DNA of 64,000 bases, taken from NCBI RefSeq assembly GCF_004917075.1, contig NZ_SSYB01000002.1, positions 333,766 to 397,765 of the forward strand, given 5' to 3'. The position numbers and the translations under genes are program-made. Source of the DNA: Geomonas edaphica. Lineage in GTDB: Bacteria; Desulfobacterota; Desulfuromonadia; Geobacterales; Geobacteraceae. How positions within the stretch are numbered: the first letter of the stretch is position 1; the number at the start of each line of letters is the position of its first letter. Below are positions 11,164-19,491 of the stretch, piece by piece. Below the pieces are notes generated by a model that saw only the letters and a list, made by a program, of their open reading frames with translations, did no database searches and was not told the DNA's origin.

Positions 11164-11359
11164 CGTTCAACGTTCGGCGTTCAACGTTCAATGAAGGGTG
11201 TGGTTGTTTACCCCCTTTACCGGCGTCGCGGTACCCGTACCGCTCCCCCGGATGTCTGAACGCTCGATTGCTTCGTGTGTGTTGGTTGCGTTAGCAGTAC
11301 CGCACCGAGATGCGGTGGGCGACCAACTCCGTTGAACGTTGAACGCTGAACGTTGAACG
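11164..11359. repeat. Long inverted repeat built of GTTCAAC units
   Basis: The left arm (about 11164-11192) is GTTCAACGTTC-G-GCGTTCAACGTTCAA. The right arm (about 11332-11360) is its near-perfect reverse complement, with CTGAAC in place of the CCGAAC that would pair with the G. Each arm is itself a tandem run of CGTTCAA units. About 140 bp of unique GC-rich DNA separates them. Open frames across it are repeat-derived and I do not regard them as genes. It occupies almost the whole secA-argJ gap. Confidence 0.8.
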
Positions 11360-11374
11360 GTTTCTGGGGGATTT

Positions 11375-12550
11375 ATGAAAGGTTTTCGCTTCTCCGCCGT
11401 TGAGGCGGCCATCAAGAAGCCGGGCCGGCTCGACCTGGCACTTATATTCTCCGACTTCCCCGCCCAGGTGGCGGCGGTCTACACCACCAACAAGGTACAG
11501 GCGGCTCCGGTCCTCATATCGCGCGAGCGCTCCAAAAACGGCAGGTGCCGCGCCCTCCTCGTGAACAGCGGCAACGCGAACGCCTGCACCGGCGAACAGG
11601 GGATGGTCGATGCACTCGAGTGCGGCAGAAGGACCGCGGAGGCGCTAGGCCTCTCGGACGAGGAACTCCTCATCGCCTCCACCGGGGTGATCGGCCAGCC
11701 GCTCCCCATGGAGCGCTTCAAAAAGGGCATCCAGCCGCTCGTCGACGGCCTGGACCACGGCACTCTGGACGACGTGGCCCGTGCGATCATGACCACGGAT
11801 ACCTTCGAAAAAATCGAGCGCCGCAGCGGCGAGGCCGGTGGGAAGCCGTACAGCATCTGGGGGATCGCAAAAGGGGCGGGGATGATCCATCCCAACATGG
11901 CCACCATGCTCTCCTTCCTGGTCACCGACGCGGAGGTCGACGGCGCCTTCCTGAAGAGCGCCTTCACCGAGGCGGTGGATGGCTCCTTCAATGCGATCAC
12001 GGTCGACAACGATACCTCGACCAACGATACTGCGGTCATCTTCGCCAACGGCGCGGCGCAGAACCCGGCAATCAAGGCGGGCACCCCTGAAGGTGCCGCC
12101 TTCGCCGCTCTCCTGCACGACGTGCTCCTCTCCCTGGCGAAGCTTATCGTCAAGGATGGCGAAGGTGCGACCAAGTTCGTCGAGATCAGGGTGAAAGGCG
12201 CGGCAAACCAGGCCGACGCCAAGAAGGCGGCCCTCGCCGTCGCAAACTCCATGCTGGTTAAGACCGCCTTCTTCGGGCAAGATGCCAACTGGGGCAGGAT
12301 CATCGCCGCCATCGGTTACTCGGGTGCCGATGTGCAGCAGGATAGGGTGGAGATCCGCTTCGACGACGTGGTCATGGCAACCGGCGGCGTCTTCGCGGGA
12401 GGTGATGCCGAGGCTGCCGGGACCCGCGTCCTGCAGCAGAAGGAATTCCGCGTCACCATCGACCTGAAACTCGGCGCCGGCGAGGCCGTCGTTTTTACCA
12501 GCGACCTCTCCTACGATTACGTACGCATCAACGCAGATTACCGGACCTAG
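11375..12550 (+). CDS. argJ: Bifunctional glutamate N-acetyltransferase / ornithine acetyltransferase
   Basis: ArgJ transfers the acetyl group from N-acetylornithine to glutamate in the cyclic arginine pathway and may also make N-acetylglutamate from acetyl-CoA. The 391-residue protein carries the self-cleavage site in GAGMIHPNMATMLSF; the new N-terminal nucleophile would be T178. It also carries the ITVDNDTSTNDT segment and the C-terminal DLSYDYVRINADYRT typical of the family. Proteolysis would give alpha and beta chains of about 177 and 214 residues. The start lies 15 bp after the palindromic repeat. No other arg genes are in view. Confidence 0.97.
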   Translation: MKGFRFSAVEAAIKKPGRLDLALIFSDFPAQVAAVYTTNKVQAAPVLISRERSKNGRCRALLVNSGNANACTGEQGMVDALECGRRTAEALGLSDEELLIASTGVIGQPLPMERFKKGIQPLVDGLDHGTLDDVARAIMTTDTFEKIERRSGEAGGKPYSIWGIAKGAGMIHPNMATMLSFLVTDAEVDGAFLKSAFTEAVDGSFNAITVDNDTSTNDTAVIFANGAAQNPAIKAGTPEGAAFAALLHDVLLSLAKLIVKDGEGATKFVEIRVKGAANQADAKKAALAVANSMLVKTAFFGQDANWGRIIAAIGYSGADVQQDRVEIRFDDVVMATGGVFAGGDAEAAGTRVLQQKEFRVTIDLKLGAGEAVVFTSDLSYDYVRINADYRT

Positions 12551-12632
12551 AACGGCAAACGACGCCGCCTCTTCGGGCGGCACCGGCGGCACGCCGGCAT
12601 ATCACTCTCCGCCACACGCTGCTGGAGGAACA

Positions 12633-13037
12633 ATGATCCGCACCAGGATGTTACCCGTCATCGCTGCATTGGTTGCCACCCTAGCCGCACCGGGCCTTTC
12701 ACGCGCGGGCGACCTGAAGATTACGGAGATGGCGGTCACCACGAAGATCGTCAAGGGAAACCCCATCGACTCGGTGCGGCGCATCTCTTCGACTTCGGTC
12801 AAGGCGCTGTACTGCTTTACCAGGTTCTCGGCACCTGAGGATACCGACACCACCATCAAACAGGTGTGGTATCTGAACGACCAGGTGGTCGCCGAGTACG
12901 AGCTCCCGGTCAAGGGGGCGCACTGGCGCACCTACAGCCGCAAGGCGGTGGAGAAGGGGAACTCGGGCGAGTGGCGCTGCGATGCCGTCGATATGGAAGG
13001 CAAGGTCCTAAAATCGGTTAGTTTCAGGATGAACTAG
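12633..13037 (+). CDS. Exported DUF2914 domain protein
   Basis: This 134-residue protein has an N-terminal signal sequence (MIRTRMLPVIAALVATLAAPG, cleavage likely after SRA). The compact domain that follows resembles DUF2914, with alternating strands, YCFTRFSAPEDTDT, IKQVWYLNDQVVAEYELPVKG and WRTYSRKAV. GGAGG lies upstream of the ATG. It probably acts in the periplasm. The next gene, a periplasmic serine hydrolase, begins 43 bp later, suggesting a small operon of envelope proteins. The molecular function is unknown. Confidence 0.8.
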   Translation: MIRTRMLPVIAALVATLAAPGLSRAGDLKITEMAVTTKIVKGNPIDSVRRISSTSVKALYCFTRFSAPEDTDTTIKQVWYLNDQVVAEYELPVKGAHWRTYSRKAVEKGNSGEWRCDAVDMEGKVLKSVSFRMN

Positions 13038-13080
13038 CTAAAAGCGGTCACGTTCGGGTAACGCAGCAAGAGAGTACACA

Positions 13081-14259
13081 TTGAGATCAGTCACACGTTT
13101 TGGGGGGCACTTAAGCCCCCTACTGAGAAGCATCTGCCTTATCCTGCTGGTCATCGTATTCGCCACCGATTCCCATGCCGGCGATCAGCCCCGCATCGAC
13201 TCGCTGATGAACGAGGCCATCTCGCGCAACCTCATCGCCGGCGGCGTCGTGGTCATCGGCAACAGGGACCGCATCCTCTTCGAGAAGCCCTACGGGCGCA
13301 TCTCCCCGTTTCCCGACGCTCCTCCCATGGCCGTTTCCACCATCTTCGACATCGCCTCGCTCACCAAGGTGACCGCCACCACACCGTCGGTGCTGAAACT
13401 CGCCGAGGAAGGGAGGATCTCCCTCCTGGACCCGGTCGTCAAGTGGTTCCCGGAGTTCGCCGGGAAGGGGAAGGACGCCATTCTGGTGATGAACCTCCTA
13501 ACCCACACTTCGGGGCTAGACGACATACCCCTTTCCAGTGCCAACCCGATGCAGAGTGCCGTCGAAGGCGCCGCCGCGCAGAAGCTGAAGGGGGAGGTGG
13601 GGCATCGCTTCCGCTACGCGGACCTGAACTTCATCCTCCTGGCCGAGCTGGTGCGCCGCGCCACCGGTGCTCCCCTCGACCTCTTCGCCCAGGTCTCCTT
13701 CTACCGCCCGCTCGGCATGGTCGACACCTCCTTTCATCCCAGGGAGACGGGGCGCTGTTCCGGGACCATCAGCGACGACCGGGTCCTTTTCGGGGAACCG
13801 CAGGACTACCTCTGCCGCCAGTTGGGCGGCGTCGCCGGTCACGCCGGCCTCTTCACCACCGCGGGTGACCTCGCCCGCTTCTGCCGCATGATGCTCGCCG
13901 GCGGGGTGCTCGACGGCAAGAGGGTGCTTGCCCAGCGCACCGTGGACCAGATGACCGCTCCGTATTTCTCGCGCGGCGGACTCGTCGTTCGTGGCCTCGG
14001 GTGGGACATCTCTTCCCCCTTCTCGGCCCCACGCGGCCAGGGGTTCTCGAGGGTCTCCTTCGGGCATACCGGTTACTCGGGTTCCTCGATCTGGATCGAC
14101 CCGGCATCGGATACCTTCGTCATTCTCCTCACCTCTCGGTTGGAATATAAAAAGGTACATGATTTCAATAAGCTGCGCGGAGATCTCTCCACGCTCGCCT
14201 CGCAGATCTTCGGCATTCCGCCTGAGCTCGGTGAGATGGCCAGGTTCAATGACGAGTGA
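13081..14259 (+). CDS. Secreted beta-lactamase-fold serine hydrolase (class C / esterase type)
   Basis: This 392-residue protein has a signal sequence (residues 13-33, ending SHAGD) followed by a serine beta-lactamase/transpeptidase fold. The SxxK motif is SLTK at 93-96, the YxN motif is YADLN near 179, and the third motif is HTG (HTGYSGSS near 328), a substitution for KTG common in esterases and D-aminopeptidases of this family. It is therefore more likely an esterase or peptidoglycan-related hydrolase than an antibiotic-resistance enzyme. The start is a TTG with only a weak GAGAG upstream, so the N-terminus is less certain than the rest. A strong hairpin follows the gene. Confidence 0.88.
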   Translation: MRSVTRFGGHLSPLLRSICLILLVIVFATDSHAGDQPRIDSLMNEAISRNLIAGGVVVIGNRDRILFEKPYGRISPFPDAPPMAVSTIFDIASLTKVTATTPSVLKLAEEGRISLLDPVVKWFPEFAGKGKDAILVMNLLTHTSGLDDIPLSSANPMQSAVEGAAAQKLKGEVGHRFRYADLNFILLAELVRRATGAPLDLFAQVSFYRPLGMVDTSFHPRETGRCSGTISDDRVLFGEPQDYLCRQLGGVAGHAGLFTTAGDLARFCRMMLAGGVLDGKRVLAQRTVDQMTAPYFSRGGLVVRGLGWDISSPFSAPRGQGFSRVSFGHTGYSGSSIWIDPASDTFVILLTSRLEYKKVHDFNKLRGDLSTLASQIFGIPPELGEMARFNDE

Positions 14260-14267
14260 TTAATAAG

Positions 14268-14318
14268 AAAGGGCAAAAACCTTGACACCCTTTGCCCTTT
14301 ATGCTAGCTTTTTTTACC
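14268..14318 (+). terminator. Hairpin terminator after the serine hydrolase gene
   Basis: A perfect ten-base stem, AAAGGGCAAA / TTTGCCCTTT, encloses a 13-base loop. About eight bases later there is a run of seven T residues. It sits just after the stop codon of the serine hydrolase and closes the DUF2914/hydrolase unit. Confidence 0.7.
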
Positions 14319-14497
14319 ATTTTGGCTTGATACTGGATCTATTTGCGCTCACTTAGCAGACTGTCTTTTCTGTCAGACCAGACACAGAGAGAACCTTTGA
14401 TCCTGCTTTGCTGTTCTCTATGTCTTAGCCGCACGGCATGACATCTTCAGTGCAAGATAACTCCTATAGATAAGCTTCCTAGTTACAGGGGGAATCG

Positions 14498-15808
14498 ATG
14501 GGCAACAGACTGCTCCTCGCCGATGACAGCATCACTATCCAGAAGGTCGTGGCGATCATCTTCGCCAATGAGGAGTTTGAACTTACCGTTGTCGATAACG
14601 GTACTGCTGCCCTTGAAAAGGCGCGGGAGATCAAACCCGACGTGATGCTCGTCGACGCGCTGATGCCGGGCAAGACAGGCTACGAGGTCTGCGCCGAAAT
14701 CCGTCGTGATCCGGCGCTCGGTGCCGTTCCCGTCATCCTCCTGATCGGCGCCTTCGAACCGCTGGACGAAGAGAAATCCCGCCAGTGCGGTGCCGACGCC
14801 ACCATCTCGAAACCGTTCGAGTCGCAGCAACTGATCGATCGGGTGAAGGAGATGCTGGAACTCGGCAAGACCCGCAAGACCGCCCCCCCCGTTGCAGCCC
14901 AGCCCGCTCCCGCCGCGGAAGAGATCTGGGGTGATCTTTCCTCGTTTGATGCCATGGCTCAATCGGCACCTGCTGCTGCAGCTCCAGTTGCGGCACCTGC
15001 TGCGGCACCCGTGGACGAGGACCTCTGGGAAGGTGTTACCGCCGCCGCGGAGCCCGCATGGGAGCTCCCCGCGGTCGAGGAACCGGCATGGGAGGCGCCG
15101 TCGGCGCCGGCACAGCCCGCCGCTGCACCCGCCGCTGCCGTGGAGATGGTGGAGGCGACCATGGAAGACGATCTCTGGGGCGCCTTCGAACTGGAAGAGG
15201 AGGCCCCGGCCGCGCCTGCCGAATCCCCAGCCCAGCTTTTCGGGGTGGTTGAGCCGGAGGCCGAGTACGAGGCCGAGGAGATCTTCAGCTTCGACGAGGC
15301 TGAGGAAATCGAGGAGACCGGCCCGCCGCTCGACCCTGATGAACCGGCCGCCGATTCCGCGCTCACCGTTTCTGAGGAGGAGTTCTTCGCCTTTGCCGAG
15401 GAGCCCGAGGCGGCACCGGCGGTCCCCGCCGAGGCTGAAGCGGAAGCCGAGGCCACGGCCTTTGGAGTTCCCGAGTACGAGCCGTTCGAGTTCGGACTGG
15501 ATGAGCCCGCATCCGAGGCAGCACCTGCCGCACCCGTTGCCGCCGCTCAGGTGGCGCCGGTTGTCCCCGCCGCACCCGCCGCACCTGCCGCACCTGCCGC
15601 ACCTGCGGTCGCCGCACCGGTCCAGGCGGCCCCCGCGGCCGCATCGCCCGCAGCGGTCCCTGAGTTGACCGAGGACCAACTGGTCGCCGCGCTCTCCAAG
15701 GTTTCGCGCGAGGTGATCGAGCGGATCGTGTGGGAAGTGGTGCCCGACCTGGCGGAAGTGATCATCAAGGAAGAGATCCGCAAGCTGAGGAGCGGCGTAC
15801 GCGGTTAA
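14498..15808 (+). CDS. RomR-like receiver protein with disordered linker and conserved C-terminal helix
   Basis: The 436-residue protein begins with a receiver domain (about 1-120): D9/D10, phospho-acceptor D53 in MLVDALMPG, and K in TISKPFE. The usual Thr/Ser switch position is not Thr/Ser (ILLIGAF). Residues about 128-385 are an Ala/Pro/Glu-rich, probably disordered region with repeated acidic-aromatic patches such as EEIWGDL, DEDLWEGV and EDDLWGAFELEEE. The last 45 residues form a conserved helical segment (REVIERIVWEVVPDLAEVI). There is no output DNA-binding or enzymatic domain. This architecture and length resemble RomR, the polar MglA/MglB partner of Myxococcus xanthus; the C-terminal helix also recalls polar scaffolds such as PopZ. 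Both comparisons are by architecture only. Confidence 0.75.
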   Translation: MGNRLLLADDSITIQKVVAIIFANEEFELTVVDNGTAALEKAREIKPDVMLVDALMPGKTGYEVCAEIRRDPALGAVPVILLIGAFEPLDEEKSRQCGADATISKPFESQQLIDRVKEMLELGKTRKTAPPVAAQPAPAAEEIWGDLSSFDAMAQSAPAAAAPVAAPAAAPVDEDLWEGVTAAAEPAWELPAVEEPAWEAPSAPAQPAAAPAAAVEMVEATMEDDLWGAFELEEEAPAAPAESPAQLFGVVEPEAEYEAEEIFSFDEAEEIEETGPPLDPDEPAADSALTVSEEEFFAFAEEPEAAPAVPAEAEAEAEATAFGVPEYEPFEFGLDEPASEAAPAAPVAAAQVAPVVPAAPAAPAAPAAPAVAAPVQAAPAAASPAAVPELTEDQLVAALSKVSREVIERIVWEVVPDLAEVIIKEEIRKLRSGVRG

Positions 15809-15841
15809 AGCGGACGTCGTACGCGCATCCGCTTATGAAAC

Positions 15842-15866
15842 AGGGGATTTCACGATCCCCTTTTTT
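15842..15866 (+). terminator. Rho-independent terminator after the RomR-like gene
   Basis: The stem AGGGGAT / ATCCCCT with a six-base loop is followed directly by six T residues. It lies 34 bp after the stop codon and separates this gene from valS. Confidence 0.9.
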
Positions 15867-15930
15867 CATTACTTAATACAAGCTGTGCGGGGTGAGCCCT
15901 GCTAGAGCATTTTCCTGAAGAGGTAATCAG

Positions 15931-18597
15931 ATGGCAAACAAAGAGCTGGAAAAGGTTTACGAGCCGAAAAGCGTTGAGCAGAAGTGGTACCAGGAGTGGG
16001 AAGGGAAGGGTTACTTCCATGCCTCCGTCCCGTCCGACAAGCCGGGTTACTCCATCGTCATCCCCCCGCCGAACATCACCGGCGTCCTCCACATGGGGCA
16101 CGCCCTGAACAATACCCTGCAGGACATCCTGTGCCGCTGGAAGAGGATGAGCGGCTACAACGTGCTCTGGATGCCGGGCACGGACCATGCCGGTATCGCT
16201 ACCCAGAACGTGGTCGAGCGTCAGCTGGCCGCCGAGGGAAAGGATCGCTTCGAGCTTGGCCGCGAGGCCTTCATCGAGCGCGTCTGGCAGTGGAAGGGTG
16301 AATCCGGCGGGCAGATCATCGGCCAGTTGAAGCGCCTGGGCGCCTCCTGCGATTGGGAGCGCGAGCGCTTCACCATGGATGCCGGTCTTTCTAAGGCGGT
16401 GCGCGAGGTCTTCGTGCGCCTGTACGAAGAGAAGCTCATCTACCGCGATAACCGCCTGATCAACTGGTGCCCGCGCTGCCACACAGCGCTTTCCGATATC
16501 GAGGTCGAGCACGAGGAGAAGGCGGGGCACCTGTGGCATCTGCGCTACCCGGTGGTGGGCACCGACGAGCATGTCATCGTCGCCACCACCCGTCCCGAAA
16601 CCATGCTGGGCGACACCGCCGTCGCGGTACACCCCGAGGACGAGCGCTACAGCCACCTGATCGGCAAGATGGTCATGCTTCCGCTCGTGAACCGCGAAAT
16701 CCCGGTCATCGCCGACGACTACGTCGACCGCGAGTTCGGCACCGGCGTCGTGAAGATCACCCCGGCCCACGACTTCAACGACTTCGAGATGGGCCTTCGG
16801 CACAACCTCGACCGCATAAACGTCTTCGACGAGTCCGGCGTGGTGAACGCTGCCGGCAAGCAGTACGAGGGGATGGACCGCTTCGCCGCGAGAAAGCAGG
16901 TGGTGGCGGACCTCGAGGCAGCCGGGCTCCTCGAAAAGATCCAGGACCACGGCCTCTCCGTGGGTGGCTGCTACCGCTGCAAGACCGTCGTCGAGCCGTA
17001 CATGTCGCTGCAGTGGTACGTGAAGGTTGGACCGCTCGCGGAGCGTGCGCTTGGCGCCGTCAAGGACGGCCGCACCAAGATCGTGCCGCAGCAGTGGGAA
17101 AACACCTACTACGACTGGATGGAGAACATCCGAGACTGGTGCATCTCGCGCCAGATCTGGTGGGGGCACCGCATCCCCGCCTGGTACTGCGACCACTGCG
17201 GCCACATCACCGTGGCCAAGGAAGACCCGACTTCGTGCAGCCAGTGCGGCTCCGATGAGATCCGCCAGGAGACCGACGTGCTCGACACCTGGTTCTCCTC
17301 GGCGCTTTGGCCCTTCTCCACCATGGGATGGCCGGATAAGACCCCGGAACTCGCCGCATTCTACCCGACCTCCTGCCTCGTCACCGGTTTCGACATCCTC
17401 TTCTTCTGGGTCGCCCGCATGATGATGATGGGGCTGCACTTCATGGACGAGGTACCCTTCACCGACGTCTACATCCACGCCCTCGTGCGCGACGCGCAGG
17501 GACAGAAGATGTCCAAGTCGAAAGGGAACGTCATCGACCCGCTCACCGTGATCGATGCCTACGGTACCGACGCCTTCCGCTTCACCCTGGCCGCCTTCGC
17601 GGCGCAAGGGCGCGACATCAAGCTTGCCGAGGAGAGGATCGCCGGGTACCGCAACTTCGCCAACAAGATCTGGAACGCCTCGCGCTTCGCCATGATGAAC
17701 CTGGAAGGTTTCGATCCGAACCAGGTCGATGTCGCGTCGCTCAAGCTCTCCAACGCCGACCGCTGGATCCTTTTCCGCCTGAACGAGGCGGCTGCCTCGG
17801 TCGACTCCGCCCTCGAAGGGTTCCGCTTCAACGAGGCGGCAAACGAGCTGTACCGCTTCACCTGGAGTGAGTTCTGCGACTGGTACATCGAACTCGCTAA
17901 GGACGACCTCTACAAAGGGGACGCCGAGCGTCAGGCGGCGACCAAGTACGTGCTCTGGCTCGTGCTCGAGAACCTCCTGCGCCTTCTGCACCCGTTCATG
18001 CCGTTCATCACCGAGGAGATCTGGCAGGCGCTTCCGAAGAAGGACGGCGCGGCCGACTCCATCATGATCTCCGACTTCCCGACCCCGTGCGAGGAGTGGC
18101 AGGGCTACGCCGCGGCCGCCTCCGAGATGGAGCTGGTCATGGAAGTCATCAAGGGGATCCGGAACATCAGGGGCGAGATGGAAGTGGCCCCGAGCAAGCA
18201 GATCGCCGCCATACTCGACTGCAAGTCCGAGGCGAGCCTCGCGCTTTTGAAGAAGAACGAAGTCTACGTGATGAGCCTTGCGCGCCTTTCCGATCTCGCC
18301 ATCGGTCAGGGGATCGAGCGTCCCGCCGAGGCCTCGCTGCAGGTGGCAGGTGACGTCGAGATCATCGTTCCGCTTAAAGGGCTCGTGAACGTCGAGGAAG
18401 AGGAGAAGCGCCTCGGCAAGGAGATCGCAAAGATCGAGAAGGACATCGAGTTCCTGTCCAAGAAGCTCACCAACCCTAGCTTCGTAGAGCGCGCGCCGGC
18501 CGACGTGGTCGAGAAGGAGCGCGAGAAGATCGCCGAGTTCGAGAACAAGAAGAAGCTCCTCGAGGAGAGCCTGGAGAAGATCCAGAGATTGAAGTAG
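15931..18597 (+). CDS. valS: Valyl-tRNA synthetase
   Basis: This 888-residue class I synthetase charges tRNA-Val. It shows the HIGH-type motif in PNITGVLHMGHAL near residue 50, and a large editing domain with TTRPETMLGDTAVAVHP near 223. Two Cys clusters (CDHCGHI and CSQCGSDE near 420-440) probably bind zinc. The KMSKS motif is KMSKSKGNVIDP near 528. The C-terminus has the Val-RS coiled-coil arm (EEEKRLGKEIAKIEKDIEFL). AGAGG precedes the ATG. It appears to be transcribed alone or with the pilD cluster that follows a small inverted repeat. Confidence 0.99.
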   Translation: MANKELEKVYEPKSVEQKWYQEWEGKGYFHASVPSDKPGYSIVIPPPNITGVLHMGHALNNTLQDILCRWKRMSGYNVLWMPGTDHAGIATQNVVERQLAAEGKDRFELGREAFIERVWQWKGESGGQIIGQLKRLGASCDWERERFTMDAGLSKAVREVFVRLYEEKLIYRDNRLINWCPRCHTALSDIEVEHEEKAGHLWHLRYPVVGTDEHVIVATTRPETMLGDTAVAVHPEDERYSHLIGKMVMLPLVNREIPVIADDYVDREFGTGVVKITPAHDFNDFEMGLRHNLDRINVFDESGVVNAAGKQYEGMDRFAARKQVVADLEAAGLLEKIQDHGLSVGGCYRCKTVVEPYMSLQWYVKVGPLAERALGAVKDGRTKIVPQQWENTYYDWMENIRDWCISRQIWWGHRIPAWYCDHCGHITVAKEDPTSCSQCGSDEIRQETDVLDTWFSSALWPFSTMGWPDKTPELAAFYPTSCLVTGFDILFFWVARMMMMGLHFMDEVPFTDVYIHALVRDAQGQKMSKSKGNVIDPLTVIDAYGTDAFRFTLAAFAAQGRDIKLAEERIAGYRNFANKIWNASRFAMMNLEGFDPNQVDVASLKLSNADRWILFRLNEAAASVDSALEGFRFNEAANELYRFTWSEFCDWYIELAKDDLYKGDAERQAATKYVLWLVLENLLRLLHPFMPFITEEIWQALPKKDGAADSIMISDFPTPCEEWQGYAAAASEMELVMEVIKGIRNIRGEMEVAPSKQIAAILDCKSEASLALLKKNEVYVMSLARLSDLAIGQGIERPAEASLQVAGDVEIIVPLKGLVNVEEEEKRLGKEIAKIEKDIEFLSKKLTNPSFVERAPADVVEKEREKIAEFENKKKLLEESLEKIQRLK

Positions 18598-18610
18598 CAA
18601 TTACCCTTTT

Positions 18611-18644
18611 GTCGGACCAGTCAGACAAGTAAGACTGGTCCGAT
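18611..18644. repeat. GGACCAGTC inverted repeat (copy 1)
   Basis: An 11-base arm TCGGACCAGTC and its exact complement GACTGGTCCGA enclose ten bases. The first 17 bases (GTCGGACCAGTCAGACA) recur exactly at 21005-21021, so this is a dispersed element rather than only a terminator. It lacks a T-run but might still attenuate read-through from valS. Confidence 0.75.
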
Positions 18645-18669
18645 AACGGATTGCCCCCAAGAGGTAGCA

Positions 18670-19491
18670 TTGACTCCTTACATTCTCTACGCCTTTTTCG
18701 CTTTCCTATCTGGGGCCGTGGTCGGCTCCTTTTTGAACGTCTGCATCTGTCGGATGCCGCATGGCGAGTCGGTGGTGTCGCCGCCGTCGCACTGCCCTAA
18801 GTGCGACTACCAAATCCGCTGGTACGACAACATCCCGATCCTTAGCTACCTGGCACTTGGCGGCAAGTGCCGCTCCTGCGGGACCCACATCTCGATCCAG
18901 TACCCTCTCGTCGAGGCTCTGAACGGGCTTTTATCGCTTGCCCTTTTCGTCAAATTCTTCCCGCCAGCTTTCCTGGAGATGGCACCGCTGGAGGTAATGG
19001 GGCGGCCTGCTTTCTACTTCATCATCCTATTCGTGTTCTGCTCTGCTCTCGTCGTGATAACCTTCATTGACCTCGAGCACCAGATTATCCCTGATGCGAT
19101 CTCGCTCCCCGGCATCGTCACTGGTTTTCTCGTCTCCTTTTTCATCCCGAGTCTCGGCTGGCTCAACTCCCTGATCGGTATAGTTGCCGGCGGCGGAAGC
19201 CTGCTCCTTATTGCCTGGATCTACCAGGCCGTAGCCAAGAAGGACGGCATGGGTGGGGGCGATATTAAACTTCTGGCCATGATGGGCGCCTTTCTGGGAT
19301 GGAAATCGATTCTCTTCATCATCTTCGTCTCGTCGCTACTTGGCTCCGTGATTGGCGTCACTCTGATGGCGATAAAGAAGAAAGACTCCACCCTCGCCAT
19401 CCCCTTCGGGCCGTTCCTGGCTAGCGCCGCTGTCCTCTACATCTTCTACGGCCGCCGCATCATCAACTGGTACCTGAACATGGGAGGGTGA
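18670..19491 (+). CDS. pilD: Type IV prepilin peptidase / N-methyltransferase
   Basis: PilD removes the leader from type IV prepilins and methylates the new N-terminus. The 273-residue membrane protein has the zinc-binding CxxC pairs CPKC (42-45) and CRSC (67-70) in the cytoplasmic loop, which marks the bifunctional form. The catalytic aspartates are visible in ITFIDLEHQIIPD (near 140) and GGGDIKLL (near 196). About seven to eight hydrophobic segments are present. The start is TTG with AAGAGG six bases upstream. It overlaps the following kinase gene by four bases. Its substrates are the eight pseudopilins encoded downstream plus the major pilin, which is not in this window. Confidence 0.97.
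   Translation: MTPYILYAFFAFLSGAVVGSFLNVCICRMPHGESVVSPPSHCPKCDYQIRWYDNIPILSYLALGGKCRSCGTHISIQYPLVEALNGLLSLALFVKFFPPAFLEMAPLEVMGRPAFYFIILFVFCSALVVITFIDLEHQIIPDAISLPGIVTGFLVSFFIPSLGWLNSLIGIVAGGGSLLLIAWIYQAVAKKDGMGGGDIKLLAMMGAFLGWKSILFIIFVSSLLGSVIGVTLMAIKKKDSTLAIPFGPFLASAAVLYIFYGRRIINWYLNMGG

Noticed and set aside
11188-11415. Minus-strand open frame of 75 codons across the GTTCAAC repeat
   Set aside because: Its sequence is translation of the inverted repeat, has no ribosome site and overlaps the argJ start.
13081-14259. Antibiotic-resistance class C beta-lactamase
   Set aside because: The third motif is HTG rather than KTG and the context is not that of ampC; an esterase or peptidase role is more likely.
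14892-15668. Long plus-strand and minus-strand open frames overlapping the RomR-like gene
   Set aside because: They are alternative-frame readings of Ala/Pro/Glu-rich codons, with no ribosome sites or recognisable content.
15850-18600. Minus-strand open frame of 916 codons opposite valS
   Set aside because: This is a GC-skew shadow of valS on the opposite strand; the valS frame has every expected motif.
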